A model generated the notes under the pieces. The model was not told the origin of the DNA. It did no database searches and was given only the letters and a program-made list of their open reading frames with translations. Source: Actinomycetaceae bacterium zg-1166 (GTDB lineage Bacteria > Actinomycetota > Actinomycetes > Actinomycetales > Actinomycetaceae). From it: a DNA stretch of 64,000 bases. Made by a program: the position numbers and the translations under genes. Of the stretch, positions 39,887 to 50,667 are shown piece after piece (positions within the stretch are counted from its first letter, which is position 1; every line of letters starts with the position of its first letter). The stretch is from NCBI GenBank assembly GCA_015679245.1, contig CP064953.1, positions 248,001-312,000 on the forward strand. Reading direction: 5' to 3'.

Positions 39887-40534
39887 ATGGCGGAGTCCTT
39901 CAAAGTAGATGTCCTCGATGTGGATGGCACGGCAGTTTCCACTGTCGAACTACCCGCCTCGATCTTTGACATTGACGCCAACATTCCCCTTATCCATCAG
40001 GTTGTTGTGGCTCAGCTCGCCGCTGCTCGCGCCGGCACGCACGCCACCAAGACTCGCGGCCAGGTTTCTGGTGGCGGCAAGAAGCCGTTCAAGCAGAAGG
40101 GTACTGGACGCGCTCGTCAAGGTTCGATCCGTGCACCACACTTCACCGGTGGTGGCATCGTCCACGGCCCGCAGCCGCGTTCTTACGCTCAGCGCACCCC
40201 GAAGAAGATGATTGCCGCGGCTCTTCGCCAAGCACTTTCGGATCGCGCCCGCAACGGTCGAGTCCACGTGGTTAAGGGCTTCCTCGAAGGTGATGTTCCT
40301 TCGACGAAGACTGCACTCACTCTGCTGCGTAAGGTGATCGACGAGCGCGCTGCTCTCGTCGTCGCTTCCCGCGAAGATGACGTCACCGTCCTCTCGCTGC
40401 GCAATGCTCCCGAGGCCCACGTGATCTACGTTGACCAGGTCAACACGTACGACGTTCTCGTCGCTGATGACGTCGTGTTCACTGAGTCGGCTTTCGCCGC
40501 CTTCGTGGAGAAGAACGGCAAGGAGGAGAAGTGA
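39887..40534 (+). CDS. rplD: 50S ribosomal protein L4
   Basis: 215 residues, exit-tunnel protein. The tunnel loop includes [26 protein letters not shown] and [14 protein letters not shown]. Two nt separate it from rplC; it overlaps rplW by 4 nt. Confidence 0.97.
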   Translation: MAESFKVDVLDVDGTAVSTVELPASIFDIDANIPLIHQVVVAQLAAARAGTHATKTRGQVSGGGKKPFKQKGTGRARQGSIRAPHFTGGGIVHGPQPRSYAQRTPKKMIAAALRQALSDRARNGRVHVVKGFLEGDVPSTKTALTLLRKVIDERAALVVASREDDVTVLSLRNAPEAHVIYVDQVNTYDVLVADDVVFTESAFAAFVEKNGKEEK

Positions 40535-40842
40535 GCGAGGCAAGTTTCTGGAACAAGCATCCACACGATGTCATCATCCAGCCCGGGACGTCCGAGAAGT
40601 CGGCGCGTCTTGAGGACGAGGGTAAGTACACGTTCATCGTGGATCCGCGTGCCAACAAGACAGAGATCAAACAGGCTATCGAAGCTATTTTCGGTGTCAA
40701 GGTTGCATCGGTCAATACCCAGAATCGTCAGGGCAAGACCCGCCGCACCCGCGACGGCATCGGCAAGCGCAAGAACACCAAGCGCGCGATCATTACGCTG
40801 CGCGAGGGCAGCATCGACATCTACGGCGATATCGTCGGCTGA
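40531..40842 (+). CDS. rplW: 50S ribosomal protein L23
   Basis: 103 residues, at the tunnel exit, where trigger factor and SRP dock. [26 protein letters not shown] and [19 protein letters not shown] are diagnostic. The GTG start overlaps the rplD stop (GTGA). Confidence 0.96.
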   Translation: MSEASFWNKHPHDVIIQPGTSEKSARLEDEGKYTFIVDPRANKTEIKQAIEAIFGVKVASVNTQNRQGKTRRTRDGIGKRKNTKRAIITLREGSIDIYGDIVG

Positions 40843-40876
40843 AGCCGAACGCCGAGGAAATTGAGGATCTGAACTC

Positions 40877-41713
40877 ATGGGAATCCGTAAGTACAAGCCG
40901 ACGACCCCTGGTCGTCGCGGTGCGAGCGTTGCCGACTTCGCTGAGATCACCCGATCGACACCGGAGAAGTCGCTGCTTCGTCCGCTTTCTAAGACTGGTG
41001 GCCGTAATAATCTTGGCCGCGTTACCACTCGCCACAAGGGCGGTGGCCACAAGCGCCAGTACCGCATCATCGACTTCCGTCGCTGGGATAAAGACGGTGT
41101 GCCCGCTAAGGTCGCTCACATCGAGTACGACCCCAACCGTACGGCGCGTATCGCTCTCCTTCACTACGCTGACGGCGAGAAGCGCTACATTCTGGCTCCG
41201 AAGAACCTTCGTCAGGGCGATCTCGTGGAAAATGGCCCGGCTGCTGATATCAAGCCTGGTAACAACCTGCCGTTGAAGAATATTCCGGTGGGTACCACGG
41301 TTCATTGCGTGGAACTTCGCCCCCAGGGTGGAGCAAAGATCGCGCGTTCGGCTGGTGTTTCTGTCCAGCTCGTCGCTCGTGAAGGCCGCTACGCCCAGCT
41401 CCGTATGCCCTCAGGCGAAATTCGCAACGTCGATGCTCGTTGCCGTGCATGTGTGGGCGAGGTCGGCAACGCCGAACAGTCCAACATCAACTGGGGTAAA
41501 GCAGGCCGTATGCGCTGGAAGGGTGTTCGTCCCACAGTGCGTGGTGTCGTGATGAACCCGGTGGATCACCCCCACGGTGGCGGTGAAGGTAAGACCTCTG
41601 GTGGCCGTCATCCGGTCAGCCCTTGGGGTAAGCCTGAAGGCCGCACCCGTCGTCCCAACAAGGCCAGCGACAAGCTCATTGTGCGCCGTCGCAAGACCGG
41701 CAACAAGCGCTAA
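40877..41713 (+). CDS. rplB: 50S ribosomal protein L2
   Basis: 278 residues, bridges the subunits and helps the peptidyl-transferase centre. [14 protein letters not shown] begins it; [20 protein letters not shown] carries the conserved His. Normal length, GAGGATCTGAACTC upstream. Confidence 0.98.
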   Translation: MGIRKYKPTTPGRRGASVADFAEITRSTPEKSLLRPLSKTGGRNNLGRVTTRHKGGGHKRQYRIIDFRRWDKDGVPAKVAHIEYDPNRTARIALLHYADGEKRYILAPKNLRQGDLVENGPAADIKPGNNLPLKNIPVGTTVHCVELRPQGGAKIARSAGVSVQLVAREGRYAQLRMPSGEIRNVDARCRACVGEVGNAEQSNINWGKAGRMRWKGVRPTVRGVVMNPVDHPHGGGEGKTSGGRHPVSPWGKPEGRTRRPNKASDKLIVRRRKTGNKR

Positions 41714-41728
41714 GAGAGGATGAGCTGA

Positions 41729-42010
41729 ATGCCGCGTAGTCTCAAGAAGGGTCCCTTCGTTGATGATCACCTTCTCAAGAAGGTCGATGAGCAGAACGAA
41801 AAGGGTACTAAGAACGTCATCAAGACCTGGTCACGTCGGTCGGTTATCACCCCCGACTTCCTTGGTCACACCTTTGCCGTGCACGACGGCCGCAAGCATG
41901 TTCCGGTGTTCGTTACCGAATCCATGGTCGGCCACAAGCTCGGGGAGTTCGCCCCGACCCGCACTTTCCGCGGGCACGAGAAGGACGACCGTAAGGGTCG
42001 CCGCCGCTAA
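41729..42010 (+). CDS. rpsS: 30S ribosomal protein S19
   Basis: 93 residues, 30S head, contacts S13. [18 protein letters not shown] and [32 protein letters not shown] are conserved. Confidence 0.98.
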   Translation: MPRSLKKGPFVDDHLLKKVDEQNEKGTKNVIKTWSRRSVITPDFLGHTFAVHDGRKHVPVFVTESMVGHKLGEFAPTRTFRGHEKDDRKGRRR

Positions 42011-42047
42011 GGCGCGGCCTCACGAGCAGAGAGAGTAAGGCAAGAAG

Positions 42048-42425
42048 ATGGAAGCCAAGGCGCAAGCGCGATTCCTGCGCGTCACGCCCCAGAAGGCTCG
42101 CCGTGTCGTGAACGTGATTCGCGGCCAGCGTGCAGTCGAGGCGCTCGAAGTGCTCCGTTTTGCACCCCAGGGGGCTGCGGAGCCCGTTGCAAAGATTGTT
42201 GAGTCGGCCATTGCCAATGCCCGCTACGCCGCGGATGCGGCGGGAGAGCGTTTCGATGAGGGCGATCTCTTCATTAAGGCGGTTTACGCCGATGAAGGCC
42301 CGACCATGAAGCGCATTCAGCCGCGTGCTCAGGGTCGTGCCAACCGCATTCTCAAGCGTACGAGCCACATCACCGTTGTTGTCAGCGACGAAAAGGTTGC
42401 TGCCAGTTCGAAGAAGAGGAGCTGA
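42048..42425 (+). CDS. rplV: 50S ribosomal protein L22
   Basis: 125 residues. The beta-hairpin near the C-terminus ([25 protein letters not shown]) lines the exit tunnel at the macrolide-relevant constriction; no insertion is seen. It starts behind AAGGCAAGA. Confidence 0.97.
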   Translation: MEAKAQARFLRVTPQKARRVVNVIRGQRAVEALEVLRFAPQGAAEPVAKIVESAIANARYAADAAGERFDEGDLFIKAVYADEGPTMKRIQPRAQGRANRILKRTSHITVVVSDEKVAASSKKRS

Positions 42426-42427
42426 TA

Positions 42428-43237
42428 GTGGGCCAGAAGGTTAATCCAACTGGGTTCCGACTCGGAATCACCACGGATCACCGCTCGAAGTGGTTCGCTG
42501 ATTCGTCCAAGCCAGGCCAGCGCTACGCTGACTTCGTTGCTGAGGACATTCAAATCCGCCGTATGATCGAAAAGACGCTTGAGCGCGCAGGTATTTCGCG
42601 TGTCAATATCGAGCGTCGCGCTGAGCGCGTGGTTGTGGATATCCACACCGCTCGTCCTGGTATCGTCATCGGTCGTCGCGGCGCAGAGGCAGATCGCCTA
42701 CGCACCGACCTCGAAAAGCTGACAGGAAAGTCCATTCAGCTCAATATTCTTGAGGTAAAGAACCCAGAGGCCGACGCGCAGCTCGTCGCCCAGGGCATTG
42801 CAGAGCAGCTCGCTTCGCGAGTATCTTTCCGCCGCGCCATGCGCAAGGGTATTCAGTCTGCTGAGCGTGCTGGAGCCAAGGGCATTCGTGTCCAGTGCTC
42901 GGGTCGTCTTGGTGGGGCTGAAATGTCGCGCTCTGAGTTCTACCGCGAAGGTCGCGTGCCGCTGCACACGCTTCGCGCCAATATCGATTACGGCTTCTAC
43001 GAGGCGCGCACCACGTTCGGGCGCATCGGCGTGAAGGTGTGGGTCTACCGTGGCGACGTTACCGACGCCGAGTACTACCGCTCCCTTGCCGAAGCTCCAC
43101 GCGGTCGTGGCCGCGGTGGTGAGCGTCGCGGGCGCCGTGGCGATCGCCCTGGTCGCGGCAACGCCCAAGCTCAGGCCAAGCAGGTCCAGGCCGAGGCACC
43201 CGCCGCAGAGCCAGCCACCACAGGAACGGAGGCCTGA
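42428..43237 (+). CDS. rpsC: 30S ribosomal protein S3
   Basis: 269 residues: N-terminal KH domain ([20 protein letters not shown] is the GXXG loop), C-terminal domain of the mRNA entry pore, and a Gly/Arg-rich then Ala/Pro-rich tail (about 215-269) usual for actinobacteria. GTG start 2 nt after rplV. Confidence 0.97.
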   Translation: MGQKVNPTGFRLGITTDHRSKWFADSSKPGQRYADFVAEDIQIRRMIEKTLERAGISRVNIERRAERVVVDIHTARPGIVIGRRGAEADRLRTDLEKLTGKSIQLNILEVKNPEADAQLVAQGIAEQLASRVSFRRAMRKGIQSAERAGAKGIRVQCSGRLGGAEMSRSEFYREGRVPLHTLRANIDYGFYEARTTFGRIGVKVWVYRGDVTDAEYYRSLAEAPRGRGRGGERRGRRGDRPGRGNAQAQAKQVQAEAPAAEPATTGTEA

Positions 43238-43240
43238 TCC

Positions 43241-43657
43241 ATGCTGATCCCACGTCGTACTAAGTGGCGTAAGCAGCATCGTCCTACCCGCAGCGGTATG
43301 GCCAAGGGCGGCACCCGCCTGGCATTCGGTGACTACGGCATCCAGGCTCTTGAGCATGCCTACGTAACCAACCGCCAGATTGAGGCAGCCCGTATTGCTA
43401 TGACCCGTCACATTAAGCGTGGCGGCAAGATCTGGATTAACATCTTCCCGGATCGCCCACTCACCAAGAAGGCTCTTGGCTTGCGAATGGGTTCCGGAAA
43501 GGGGCCGGTGGAGACTTGGGTTGCCAATGTTAAGCCTGGTCGTGTTATGTTTGAGCTTTCGGGTGTGGACGAGTCTCTCGCACGCGAAGCTATGCTGCGC
43601 GCCATGCACAAGCTCCCGATGAAGACCCGCTTTGTTGTCCGTGAGGAAGGTGAATGA
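43241..43657 (+). CDS. rplP: 50S ribosomal protein L16
   Basis: 138 residues, lies beside the A-site tRNA elbow. [14 protein letters not shown] and [20 protein letters not shown] are diagnostic. The stop overlaps the rpmC start. Confidence 0.97.
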   Translation: MLIPRRTKWRKQHRPTRSGMAKGGTRLAFGDYGIQALEHAYVTNRQIEAARIAMTRHIKRGGKIWINIFPDRPLTKKALGLRMGSGKGPVETWVANVKPGRVMFELSGVDESLAREAMLRAMHKLPMKTRFVVREEGE

Positions 43658-43887
43658 TGGCCAAGGGATTGACCACAGAAGACCTCGACGTCATGACTGA
43701 TGCCGAACTCCTCGACAAGCTGAAGGAAGCGAAGGAAGAACTCTTCAATCTCCGCTTCTCGGCGGTCACACACCGCCTGGAGGACAACGGTCGCCTTCAG
43801 CAGGTTCGTCGCGACATTGCCCGTATCTACACCGTCAAGCGTGAGCGTGAGCTCAATATCCGTACGGCACCTTCGGTCCAGAAGTGA
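43654..43887 (+). CDS. rpmC: 50S ribosomal protein L29
   Basis: 77 residues, two-helix protein near the tunnel exit. [43 protein letters not shown] matches the family. The start is ATG 43654 overlapping the rplP stop; a second ATG follows directly at 43657. Confidence 0.95.
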   Translation: MMAKGLTTEDLDVMTDAELLDKLKEAKEELFNLRFSAVTHRLEDNGRLQQVRRDIARIYTVKRERELNIRTAPSVQK

Positions 43888-43894
43888 GGTTCAA

Positions 43895-44167
43895 GTGAGC
43901 GAACAGACCACTCAGCCACGCAACAACCGTAAGGTGGAGCGTGGATATGTTGTCAGCGACAAGATGGATAAGACTGTCATCGTTGAGGTTGAAGATCGTC
44001 GTAAGCACCCGCTTTACGGCAAAGTCATCACTCACACTCGTCGCGTCAAGGCCCACGATGAGAAAAACGAAGTGCATGTGGGCGATCTCGTCCGCATCAT
44101 GGAGACTCGCCCGCTCAGTGCTACCAAGCACTTCCGCGTGGTCGAGATCATCGAGAAGGCCAAGTGA
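43895..44167 (+). CDS. rpsQ: 30S ribosomal protein S17
   Basis: 90 residues from GTG 43895, an OB-fold assembly protein. [32 protein letters not shown] and [16 protein letters not shown] are typical. The frame is open upstream inside rpmC, but that part is out of family. Confidence 0.96.
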   Translation: MSEQTTQPRNNRKVERGYVVSDKMDKTVIVEVEDRRKHPLYGKVITHTRRVKAHDEKNEVHVGDLVRIMETRPLSATKHFRVVEIIEKAK

Positions 44168-44248
44168 TCTCTGAGATCACCTTTTAGACCCATCCGTTCG
44201 GCAAGGCTCGTTTAACGAGAACCGGCACGACGACAGGAGAAATCACAC
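44168..44248 (+). other. S10-spc junction spacer
   Basis: An 81-nt gap between rpsQ and rplN. GATCTCTGAGATC followed by ACCTTTT (44166-44186) is a weak hairpin with a T-rich end, and CTCGTTTAACGAG follows. It may be a partial attenuator or mRNA processing site. Confidence 0.4.
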
Positions 44249-44617
44249 ATGATCCAGCAGGAGACGCGGCTGAGCGTCGCCGACAACACGGGTGCAAAGG
44301 AAATTCTCTGCATCCGTGTACTTGGCGGCTCAAGCCGACGCTACGCCGGAATTGGCGACACGATCGTCGCCACCGTCAAGGATGCTATCCCTGGCGGAAA
44401 CGTCAAGAAGGGCGACGTGGTCAAGGCCGTCGTCGTCCGCACGAGGAAAGAAACTCGTCGCCCGGATGGTTCCTACATCCGTTTCGACGAGAACGCAGCC
44501 GTGCTGCTTAAAAATGACGGTGAGCCTCGCGGTACGCGCATCTTTGGCCCTGTGGGTCGCGAGCTGCGTGACAAGAAGTTCATGCGAATCATCTCGCTGG
44601 CTCCGGAGGTGATCTGA
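44249..44617 (+). CDS. rplN: 50S ribosomal protein L14
   Basis: 122 residues, small beta-barrel at the subunit interface. [18 protein letters not shown] and the C-terminal [16 protein letters not shown]-like end are diagnostic. AGGAG precedes ATG. First gene of the spc part. Confidence 0.98.
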   Translation: MIQQETRLSVADNTGAKEILCIRVLGGSSRRYAGIGDTIVATVKDAIPGGNVKKGDVVKAVVVRTRKETRRPDGSYIRFDENAAVLLKNDGEPRGTRIFGPVGRELRDKKFMRIISLAPEVI

Positions 44618-44961
44618 TGGCGAAGATCAAGAAAGATGACCTCGTCCAGGTCATCGCTGGTCGCGACAAGGGCAAGCAGGGGCGTGTGCTGCGCGTAGAC
44701 ACCAAGAACAACCGTGTGGTCGTTGAGGGTGTACAGCGCGTGAAGAAGCACGTCAAGATTGGCCAGACTCAGCGCGGTGGCACCACTGGCGGCATCGAGA
44801 CTGTGGAAGCTCCTATCCACATCTCTAACGTTATGCTCGTCGGCCCGGACAAGAAGCCAATTCGCGTTGGCTATCGCGAAGTCGAGGTTGAACGAAACGG
44901 CCGTAAGAAGATCGTTCGTGAGCGCATTGGCCGCCGCGGAGGGAAGGAAATCGAGCTGTGA
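44617..44961 (+). CDS. rplX: 50S ribosomal protein L24
   Basis: 114 residues with the KOW motif [21 protein letters not shown], an assembly initiator. It overlaps rplN by one base (TGATG) and rplE by 4. Confidence 0.97.
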   Translation: MAKIKKDDLVQVIAGRDKGKQGRVLRVDTKNNRVVVEGVQRVKKHVKIGQTQRGGTTGGIETVEAPIHISNVMLVGPDKKPIRVGYREVEVERNGRKKIVRERIGRRGGKEIEL

Positions 44962-45515
44962 GCGAGCAAACTACCCCCCGCCTCAAGGCAAAGTACAAGG
45001 CCGAGATCGTCTCTGCGCTCGAAGCTGAGTTCAACTACACGAATCCAAATACCGTGGCTCAGCTGGAGAAGATCGTTGTGAATATGGGTGTGGGTGATGC
45101 CGCACGCGATTCCAAGATCCTTGAAGGTGCCATCGCTGATATGACTGCGATCACCGGACAGAAGCCACAGATCACCAAAGCCAAGAAGTCTATCGCTCAG
45201 TTCAAGCTGCGCGAGGGGCAGGCCATTGGCTGCTACGTAACGCTTCGCGGTGATCGTATGTGGGAGTTCCTTGATCGTCTTCTCTCTACTGCTCTACCTC
45301 GTATCCGCGACTTCCGCGGTCTGAGCCCTAAGCAGTTCGACGGTCACGGCAACTACACCTTCGGCCTGACCGAGCAGACGGTGTTCCACGAGATCAACCA
45401 AGATAAGATCGATCGCGTCCGCGGTATGGATATCACGGTCGTCACCACCGCCAAGGATGATGTCGAAGGTCGTTTCCTTCTGCGTCAACTCGGATTCCCG
45501 TTCAAGGAGGCCTGA
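44958..45515 (+). CDS. rplE: 50S ribosomal protein L5
   Basis: 185 residues, central protuberance, binds 5S r[36 protein letters not shown] and [28 protein letters not shown] are conserved. The GTG start overlaps rplX. Confidence 0.98.
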   Translation: MSEQTTPRLKAKYKAEIVSALEAEFNYTNPNTVAQLEKIVVNMGVGDAARDSKILEGAIADMTAITGQKPQITKAKKSIAQFKLREGQAIGCYVTLRGDRMWEFLDRLLSTALPRIRDFRGLSPKQFDGHGNYTFGLTEQTVFHEINQDKIDRVRGMDITVVTTAKDDVEGRFLLRQLGFPFKEA

Positions 45516-45517
45516 GA

Positions 45518-45703
45518 ATGGCAAAGACCGCTCTCAAGGAGAAGGCAGCCCGCAAGCCGAAGTTCGCCGTTCGTGCGTACACACGCTGCAACCGCTGCGG
45601 ACGTCCCCATTCCGTGTATCGCAAGTTCGGTCTGTGCCGTATTTGCCTCCGGGAGATGGCCCATCGTGGCGAACTCCCCGGTGTCACAAAGTCAAGCTGG
45701 TAA
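45518..45703 (+). CDS. rpsZ: 30S ribosomal protein S14, zinc-binding (type Z)
   Basis: 61 residues, the short S14 with four zinc ligands: C24-x2-C27 and C40-x2-C43 (CNRCGRP...CRICLRE). It ends GVTKSSW as expected. It lies between L5 and S8, the ancestral place. Confidence 0.97.
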   Translation: MAKTALKEKAARKPKFAVRAYTRCNRCGRPHSVYRKFGLCRICLREMAHRGELPGVTKSSW

Positions 45704-45757
45704 GCACTACGTCGTAGGTCCGAAAGGGAAACCGCGACGAGGAAGGGCAATTGCCCA

Positions 45758-46156
45758 ATGTCTATGACTGACCCTATCGCAGACATGCTCACGCGTCTGC
45801 GCAACGCCAATTCGGCGTACCACGAGTCGGTATCCATGCCGTACTCGAAGCTCAAGTCGAGCATCGCAACCATCCTCGAACGTGAGGGCTACATTGCTGG
45901 CTTCTCCGTGGAAGATGCCAAGGTGGGGAAGACCCTCACTCTCAAGCTCAAGTTCGGTGCGAACCGCGAACGCGCCCTCGCTGGCGTGCGTCGTGTCTCC
46001 AAGCCGGGTCTTCGCGTGTACGCGAAGTCGACGAATCTGCCCCGCGTTCTCGGTGGCCTCGGTGTGGCGATTCTTTCTACATCGTCCGGCCTGCTCACCG
46101 ACCGTGAGGCTCAGGACAAAGGTGTTGGCGGGGAAGTCCTCGCCTACGTCTGGTGA
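45758..46156 (+). CDS. rpsH: 30S ribosomal protein S8
   Basis: 132 residues, central-domain assembly protein that also represses the spc operon in E. coli. [16 protein letters not shown] and the C-terminal [10 protein letters not shown] are diagnostic. Start ATG 45758 or 45764. Confidence 0.97.
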   Translation: MSMTDPIADMLTRLRNANSAYHESVSMPYSKLKSSIATILEREGYIAGFSVEDAKVGKTLTLKLKFGANRERALAGVRRVSKPGLRVYAKSTNLPRVLGGLGVAILSTSSGLLTDREAQDKGVGGEVLAYVW

Positions 46157-46171
46157 CGGGAGGTATTGAAA

Positions 46172-46708
46172 ATGTCACGTATTGGCAAACTTCCCGTTGA
46201 GGTTCCTACAGGCGTCGAAGTGACGATCAACGGCCAGGAAGTGGCGGTCAAGGGCCCTAAGGGTACGCTTTCGCACACTGTTGCGGAACCGATTGTCGCT
46301 ACTTTTGAGGACGGTAAGATTCTCGTCTCTCGCCCCAACGACGAGCGCACTTCGCGTTCACTCCACGGCCTCACGCGCACCCTCATCAACAATATGGTGA
46401 TTGGTGTGACCCAGGGATACACGAAGGCGATGGAGATTGTCGGCACGGGTTACCGTGTTGTCGCCAAGGGTTCGGATCTTGAGTTCTCCCTCGGCTACTC
46501 GCATACGATTCTCGTCCAGGCGCGCGAGGGTATTTCCTTCGCGGTCGAAACGCCCACCAAGTTCACAGTCTCGGGCATTGATAAGCAGCTCGTGGGCGAA
46601 GTCGCTGCAAATATTCGCAAGCTGCGCAAACCCGAACCTTACAAGGGCAAGGGTGTGCGTTACGCCGACGAAGTTGTTCGCCGCAAGGCTGGAAAGGCTG
46701 GTAAGTGA
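46172..46708 (+). CDS. rplF: 50S ribosomal protein L6
   Basis: 178 residues from ATG 46172, 8 nt after GGGAGG; TTG 46166 also lies in frame. [17 protein letters not shown] at the N-terminus and [26 protein letters not shown] at the end are typical. Two tandem L6 domains next to the factor-binding site. Confidence 0.96.
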   Translation: MSRIGKLPVEVPTGVEVTINGQEVAVKGPKGTLSHTVAEPIVATFEDGKILVSRPNDERTSRSLHGLTRTLINNMVIGVTQGYTKAMEIVGTGYRVVAKGSDLEFSLGYSHTILVQAREGISFAVETPTKFTVSGIDKQLVGEVAANIRKLRKPEPYKGKGVRYADEVVRRKAGKAGK

Positions 46709-47079
46709 TGACTGTCACCGTCAAGGGCAAGGGCAAGTTCGTCGCACGCACTCGCCGTCATTTCCGCCTTCGCAAGAAGATCGTTGGTACTGCACTCCGC
46801 CCCCGTCTCGTGGTTACACGCTCCAACCGCCACATGGTTGCTCAGGTCATCGACGATTCCATCGGCCACACGCTCGTTTCCGCCTCGACTCTCGAAGCAG
46901 ACCTGCGTGGAGCTGAAGGAAGCAAGGTTGATAAGGCGCGTACTGTCGGCGAACTCGTTGGCAAGCGCGCACTTGAAGCTGGTATTACGGCTGTCGTGTT
47001 TGACCGCGGCGGCAACAAGTATCACGGCCGAGTGGCTGCGGTTGCCGAAGGCGCCCGCGAGTCCGGACTGGCTCTGTGA
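46708..47079 (+). CDS. rplR: 50S ribosomal protein L18
   Basis: 123 residues, binds 5S r[34 protein letters not shown] and the C-terminal [24 protein letters not shown]-like end match. The ATG overlaps the rplF stop (TGATG); GTG 46705 is the other option. Confidence 0.96.
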   Translation: MTVTVKGKGKFVARTRRHFRLRKKIVGTALRPRLVVTRSNRHMVAQVIDDSIGHTLVSASTLEADLRGAEGSKVDKARTVGELVGKRALEAGITAVVFDRGGNKYHGRVAAVAEGARESGLAL

Positions 47080-47108
47080 GACCGCGAGAGCGAGAAGAGG
47101 TTAGAACG

Positions 47109-47807
47109 ATGGCTGCACAGCAGCGAGGACGGGCTGGCAACAGTCCCGAAGAGAACGACCGCGAGCGCAGCGGTCGCCGCGAGCGTCGCGGCGAGCGTCG
47201 CGATCGCCGCAATGAAGAGAAATCGGCTTACATCGAGCGCGTTGTCACCATCAACCGCGTCGCCAAGACGGTCAAGGGTGGCCGTCGTATGTCCTTCACC
47301 GCGCTCGTCGTGGTGGGTGATGGAAATGGCACCGTGGGTGTTGGTTACGGCAAGGCACGCGAGGTGCCGGCAGCAATCGCTAAGGGTACCGAGGAAGCAA
47401 AGAAGAACTTCTTCCGTGTTCCTCGCATCGGCTCCACTATCCCGCATCTTGTGCAGGGTGAGGATGCTGCCGGTGTGGTGCTCTTGCGTCCGGCTGCCCC
47501 TGGTACTGGTGTTATCGCCGGTGGCCCGGTGCGTGCTCTTATGGAGTGCGCAGGCATTCACGACGTTCTGAGCAAGTCGCTCGGTTCGTCCAATGCAATC
47601 AATATCGTGCACGCTACGGTAGCGGCTCTCAAGGCTCTTGAACCGCCCGAGTCTGTGGCTGCTCGACGTGGCCTGCCCCTTGAGCGTGTTGCTCCCGAGT
47701 TCATGCTCCGCGCCCGTGCCGAAGCTGAGGCAAAGGCTCGCGCAGAGAAAGAAGCCGAAGCAACGAAGGCCGAAAATGAGGCCGCAGCTGCAGGAGTTGG
47801 TGCATGA
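47109..47807 (+). CDS. rpsE: 30S ribosomal protein S5
   Basis: 232 residues. A charged Arg/Glu-rich N-terminus (1-40) precedes the double-stranded-RNA-binding domain ([43 protein letters not shown]) and the domain with [16 protein letters not shown]; the last 40 residues are an Ala/Glu-rich tail. ATG 47109 follows AGAAGAGG; the frame is open upstream to 47076. Confidence 0.96.
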   Translation: MAAQQRGRAGNSPEENDRERSGRRERRGERRDRRNEEKSAYIERVVTINRVAKTVKGGRRMSFTALVVVGDGNGTVGVGYGKAREVPAAIAKGTEEAKKNFFRVPRIGSTIPHLVQGEDAAGVVLLRPAAPGTGVIAGGPVRALMECAGIHDVLSKSLGSSNAINIVHATVAALKALEPPESVAARRGLPLERVAPEFMLRARAEAEAKARAEKEAEATKAENEAAAAGVGA

Positions 47808-47989
47808 TGGCTCAGCTCAAGATCACTCAGATCAAGTCCACCGTGGGTGGCAAGCAGAACCAGAAAGCGACCCTCAAGACTCTTGGCTTGCGCCGTATCG
47901 GCCAGTCCGTTGTCCGTGAGGATCGTCCCGAGGTGCGCGGTGCAATCCGTACTGTTGCGCATCTTGTGACCGTGGAGGAGGTGGACTGA
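47804..47989 (+). CDS. rpmD: 50S ribosomal protein L30
   Basis: 61 residues, small ferredoxin-like protein. [50 protein letters not shown] matches the family. It overlaps rpsE by 4 nt and rplO by one; start ATG 47804 or 47807. Confidence 0.96.
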   Translation: MMAQLKITQIKSTVGGKQNQKATLKTLGLRRIGQSVVREDRPEVRGAIRTVAHLVTVEEVD

Positions 47990-48453
47990 TGGCTGAGGAA
48001 ACAACCGAGGTTCAGGTTCTCAAGATTCACGATCTGCGTCCGGCTCCTGGAGCCAAGAAAGCCAAGACCCGTGTTGGTCGTGGTGAGGGGTCCAAGGGTA
48101 AGACAGCCGGTCGTGGAACCAAGGGTACGAAGGCTCGTTACCAGGTTCCAGCACGCTTCGAAGGCGGCCAGATGCCCCTTCACATGCGTCTGCCCAAGCT
48201 CCGTGGTTTCAAGAATCCCTTCCGAGTTGAATACCAGGTTGTCAATGTCGATGTTCTTGAGGAAGTTTTCCCCAAGGGTGGCACTGTGACAGTTGATGAT
48301 CTCGTAGCCAAGGGGGTTGTACGCCCCAAGCAGCTCGTCAAGGTTCTGGGAACTGGCGAAGTCTCGGTGAAGTTCGATCTCACAGTTGATGCGTGGTCGA
48401 ACTCCGCTAAGGCCAAAATTGAGGCAGCCGGCGGTACCGTTTCGGCTCGCTGA
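47989..48453 (+). CDS. rplO: 50S ribosomal protein L15
   Basis: 154 residues, late assembly protein. [31 protein letters not shown] is the basic N-terminal signature; [20 protein letters not shown] follows. Last gene of this transcript, then a long hairpin. Confidence 0.97.
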   Translation: MAEETTEVQVLKIHDLRPAPGAKKAKTRVGRGEGSKGKTAGRGTKGTKARYQVPARFEGGQMPLHMRLPKLRGFKNPFRVEYQVVNVDVLEEVFPKGGTVTVDDLVAKGVVRPKQLVKVLGTGEVSVKFDLTVDAWSNSAKAKIEAAGGTVSAR

Positions 48454-48457
48454 TCTT

Positions 48458-48505
48458 ACAGTGAAAGGCTCCCACAGCTTTCTGTGCGTGGGAGCCTTTC
48501 ACTGT
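48458..48505 (+). terminator. 18-bp perfect hairpin after rplO
   Basis: Arms 48458-48475 and 48488-48505 are exact complements; 12-nt loop; no U tract. It separates rplO from secY. Confidence 0.75.
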
Positions 48506-48576
48506 GATGGCTCTGAGCCGAGCCATGGATCGGGGTTCGCTAGCTCGTGGAAGGACGATTCATGATCGCCCTTCAT

Positions 48577-48596
48577 TGGCACTCAAGTGGCACTCA
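48577..48596. repeat. TGGCACTCA direct repeat upstream of secY
   Basis: Two copies at 48577-48585 and 48588-48596 (period 11), about 60 nt before the putative secY -10. Confidence 0.35.
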
Positions 48597-48630
48597 GTTC
48601 GTCACTTAGAGTTCACAACAAGCTGCAAGG

Positions 48631-48660
48631 TTCGTCTATTTCGCGCGGCTTGAGTATAGT
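48631..48660 (+). promoter_or_regulatory. Putative secY promoter
   Basis: TTCGTC (48631-48636), 18-nt spacer, TATAGT (48655-48660). The strong -10 and the terminator upstream suggest that secY-adk-map are transcribed separately. Confidence 0.55.
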
Positions 48661-48737
48661 TATTACGCTTGGGGTTTTGAGCCCGCTCCCACGAGAACAA
48701 AATGTGGAGTATCTACTCCACACCGTTTGGAGGAACA

Positions 48738-50024
48738 TTGATCAAGGCGTTTGCGGCTGCATTCCGCACCCCTGACCTTCGTCGCAAGTTGTTGTTCACG
48801 ATGTTTATCATGGTGATCTATCGGCTTGGCACCTACATCCCCGCACCTTTTGTGTCGATTAAGAATGTGCGTGAATGTATGGCTCAGTCGGGTACGGGTG
48901 ATTTCCTCTCGATGATTAACCTGTTCTCAGGCGGGGCAATGCTTCAGCTCTCCGTGTTCTCATTGGGCATCATGCCCTACATCACGGCCTCTATCATCGT
49001 TCAACTCATGCGTGTGGTGATTCCGCGTTTCGAGGAGTTACATAAGGAGGGGCAGTCCGGCACTGCGAAACTCACTGAGTACACGCGTTACCTCACGATT
49101 GGCCTCGGCGTTCTTCAATCCTCCGTGATTATTTCGGTGGCTAACTCGAAGCTCTTCCAGCAGTGCCAGGTAGATCCCATCCCTGGTGCGAATCCGATGA
49201 AGATTCTCCTTGCAGTACTCGCTATGACAGCCGGCACCGGCCTTATCATGTGGCTCGCTGAACTTATCACTGAGCGCGGTGTGGGCAACGGTATGTCAAT
49301 TCTTATCTTCACAGGTATCTGTGCGAATTTCCCGACAATGCTCATCAATGTCATTCGCTCTGATAAGGGCGTTATGGGTGCTCTGCTCGTTGTCGCGATG
49401 TTCCTCGTCATCACTGTGGTGGTGGTATTCGTTGAGCAAAGTCAGCGCCGTATCCCGGTTCAGTACGCCAAGCGGGTGATCGGGCGGCGCACATATGGCG
49501 GTTCTACCACCTACCTGCCTATCAAGATCAATATGGCAAACGTGATTCCAGTGATCTTTGCTTCCTCTATTCTTACTCTCCCGACGATGGTCGCCCAGTT
49601 TGGCGATCCTTCCTCGGTGTGGGTGGGCTGGATCCACCGTTACCTCTCATCTGGTTCGATAGGCTATCTTGCGCTCTACGCACTTCTCATTATTTTCTTT
49701 GCTTTCTTCTACACGTCGATTACCTTCAATACGGAAGAAGTAGCTGACAACATGAAGCGCTACGGTGGCTTCATTCCTGGTATCCGCGCGGGCAAACCCA
49801 CGGCGGACTACTTGAAGTATGTTTCTAGCCGTATTACTTGGGTAGGGGCTCTCTATCTTGCGATCGTCGCTTTAACTCCGACGATCATGTTCTCCCAGAT
49901 GGGAATCTTCGGTGGATCTTTCGGTGGTACTTCCATCATGATTCTTGTAGGCGTGGGTCTCCAGACTGTCAAAGACATTGACGCGCAACTCCAGCAACGC
50001 CACTATGACGGCTTCCTGCGCTGA
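48738..50024 (+). CDS. secY: Preprotein translocase subunit SecY
   Basis: 428 residues, ten membrane helices forming the Sec channel with SecE. LIKAFAAAFRTPDLRRKLLFT starts the protein as in other actinobacteria, which supports TTG 48738 behind GGAGG; ATG 48702 adds 12 unconserved residues without a ribosome site. The LGIMPYITASIIVQL segment and the C5 loop GFIPGIRAGKPTADYLKYV are intact. Confidence 0.96.
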   Translation: MIKAFAAAFRTPDLRRKLLFTMFIMVIYRLGTYIPAPFVSIKNVRECMAQSGTGDFLSMINLFSGGAMLQLSVFSLGIMPYITASIIVQLMRVVIPRFEELHKEGQSGTAKLTEYTRYLTIGLGVLQSSVIISVANSKLFQQCQVDPIPGANPMKILLAVLAMTAGTGLIMWLAELITERGVGNGMSILIFTGICANFPTMLINVIRSDKGVMGALLVVAMFLVITVVVVFVEQSQRRIPVQYAKRVIGRRTYGGSTTYLPIKINMANVIPVIFASSILTLPTMVAQFGDPSSVWVGWIHRYLSSGSIGYLALYALLIIFFAFFYTSITFNTEEVADNMKRYGGFIPGIRAGKPTADYLKYVSSRITWVGALYLAIVALTPTIMFSQMGIFGGSFGGTSIMILVGVGLQTVKDIDAQLQQRHYDGFLR

Positions 50025-50068
50025 CCGCTAGAAGCGCTTTCGCGCCCTGGCAGAAAGAAGAATTTCCC

Positions 50069-50653
50069 GTGTCGTATCGTCTCCTTCTCGTTGGCCCTCC
50101 CGGTGCTGGTAAAGGAACCCAGGCTGAGCTCCTCTGCGAGTATCTTGAGATCCCTGCGGTTTCTACGGGTGCGATTTTCCGTGAGCATACTGCAGCGGGC
50201 GACGAGCTTGGGCAGTTGGCAGATTCCTTTACCTCGCGCGGTGAACTTGTCCCCGATGACGTCACCAACCGCATGGTTGATGTTCGTCTCGATTGCGAGG
50301 ATGTCACTGGTGGTTTCCTCCTTGACGGTTATCCCCGCAACGTGGATCAGGTTCATGCGCTCGATAGACTTCTTGCTGCGCGGAACTGGACTCTCGATGC
50401 CGTCGTGCTTCTTCACGCCGACGACGAGGTCGTGGTGGAACGCCTTCTTGGGCGTGCTGCTACGGAAGGGCGAAAGGACGATACTGAAAAGGTGATCCGC
50501 CATCGTATCGCGCTTTATCACGAGACAACTCAGCCTCTCCTCGATCTTTACCGTGAACGCGGAATCGTCCTTGACGTCGATGGTGTGGGCACTGTGGAAG
50601 AGGTAGCCGAACGTATTCGTACTACTCTTGAGGATTTTGCTGCCTCCCGCTGA
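50069..50653 (+). CDS. adk: Adenylate kinase
   Basis: 194 residues, interconverts ATP + AMP and 2 ADP. P-loop GPPGAGKGTQ (9-18), the AMP site STGAIFR, and GFLLDGYPRN are intact. It has the short LID of actinobacterial enzymes. GTG 50069 follows AGAAAGAAG. It sits between secY and map as in most bacteria. Confidence 0.96.
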   Translation: MSYRLLLVGPPGAGKGTQAELLCEYLEIPAVSTGAIFREHTAAGDELGQLADSFTSRGELVPDDVTNRMVDVRLDCEDVTGGFLLDGYPRNVDQVHALDRLLAARNWTLDAVVLLHADDEVVVERLLGRAATEGRKDDTEKVIRHRIALYHETTQPLLDLYRERGIVLDVDGVGTVEEVAERIRTTLEDFAASR

Positions 50654-50667
50654 GGCTTGCATACACG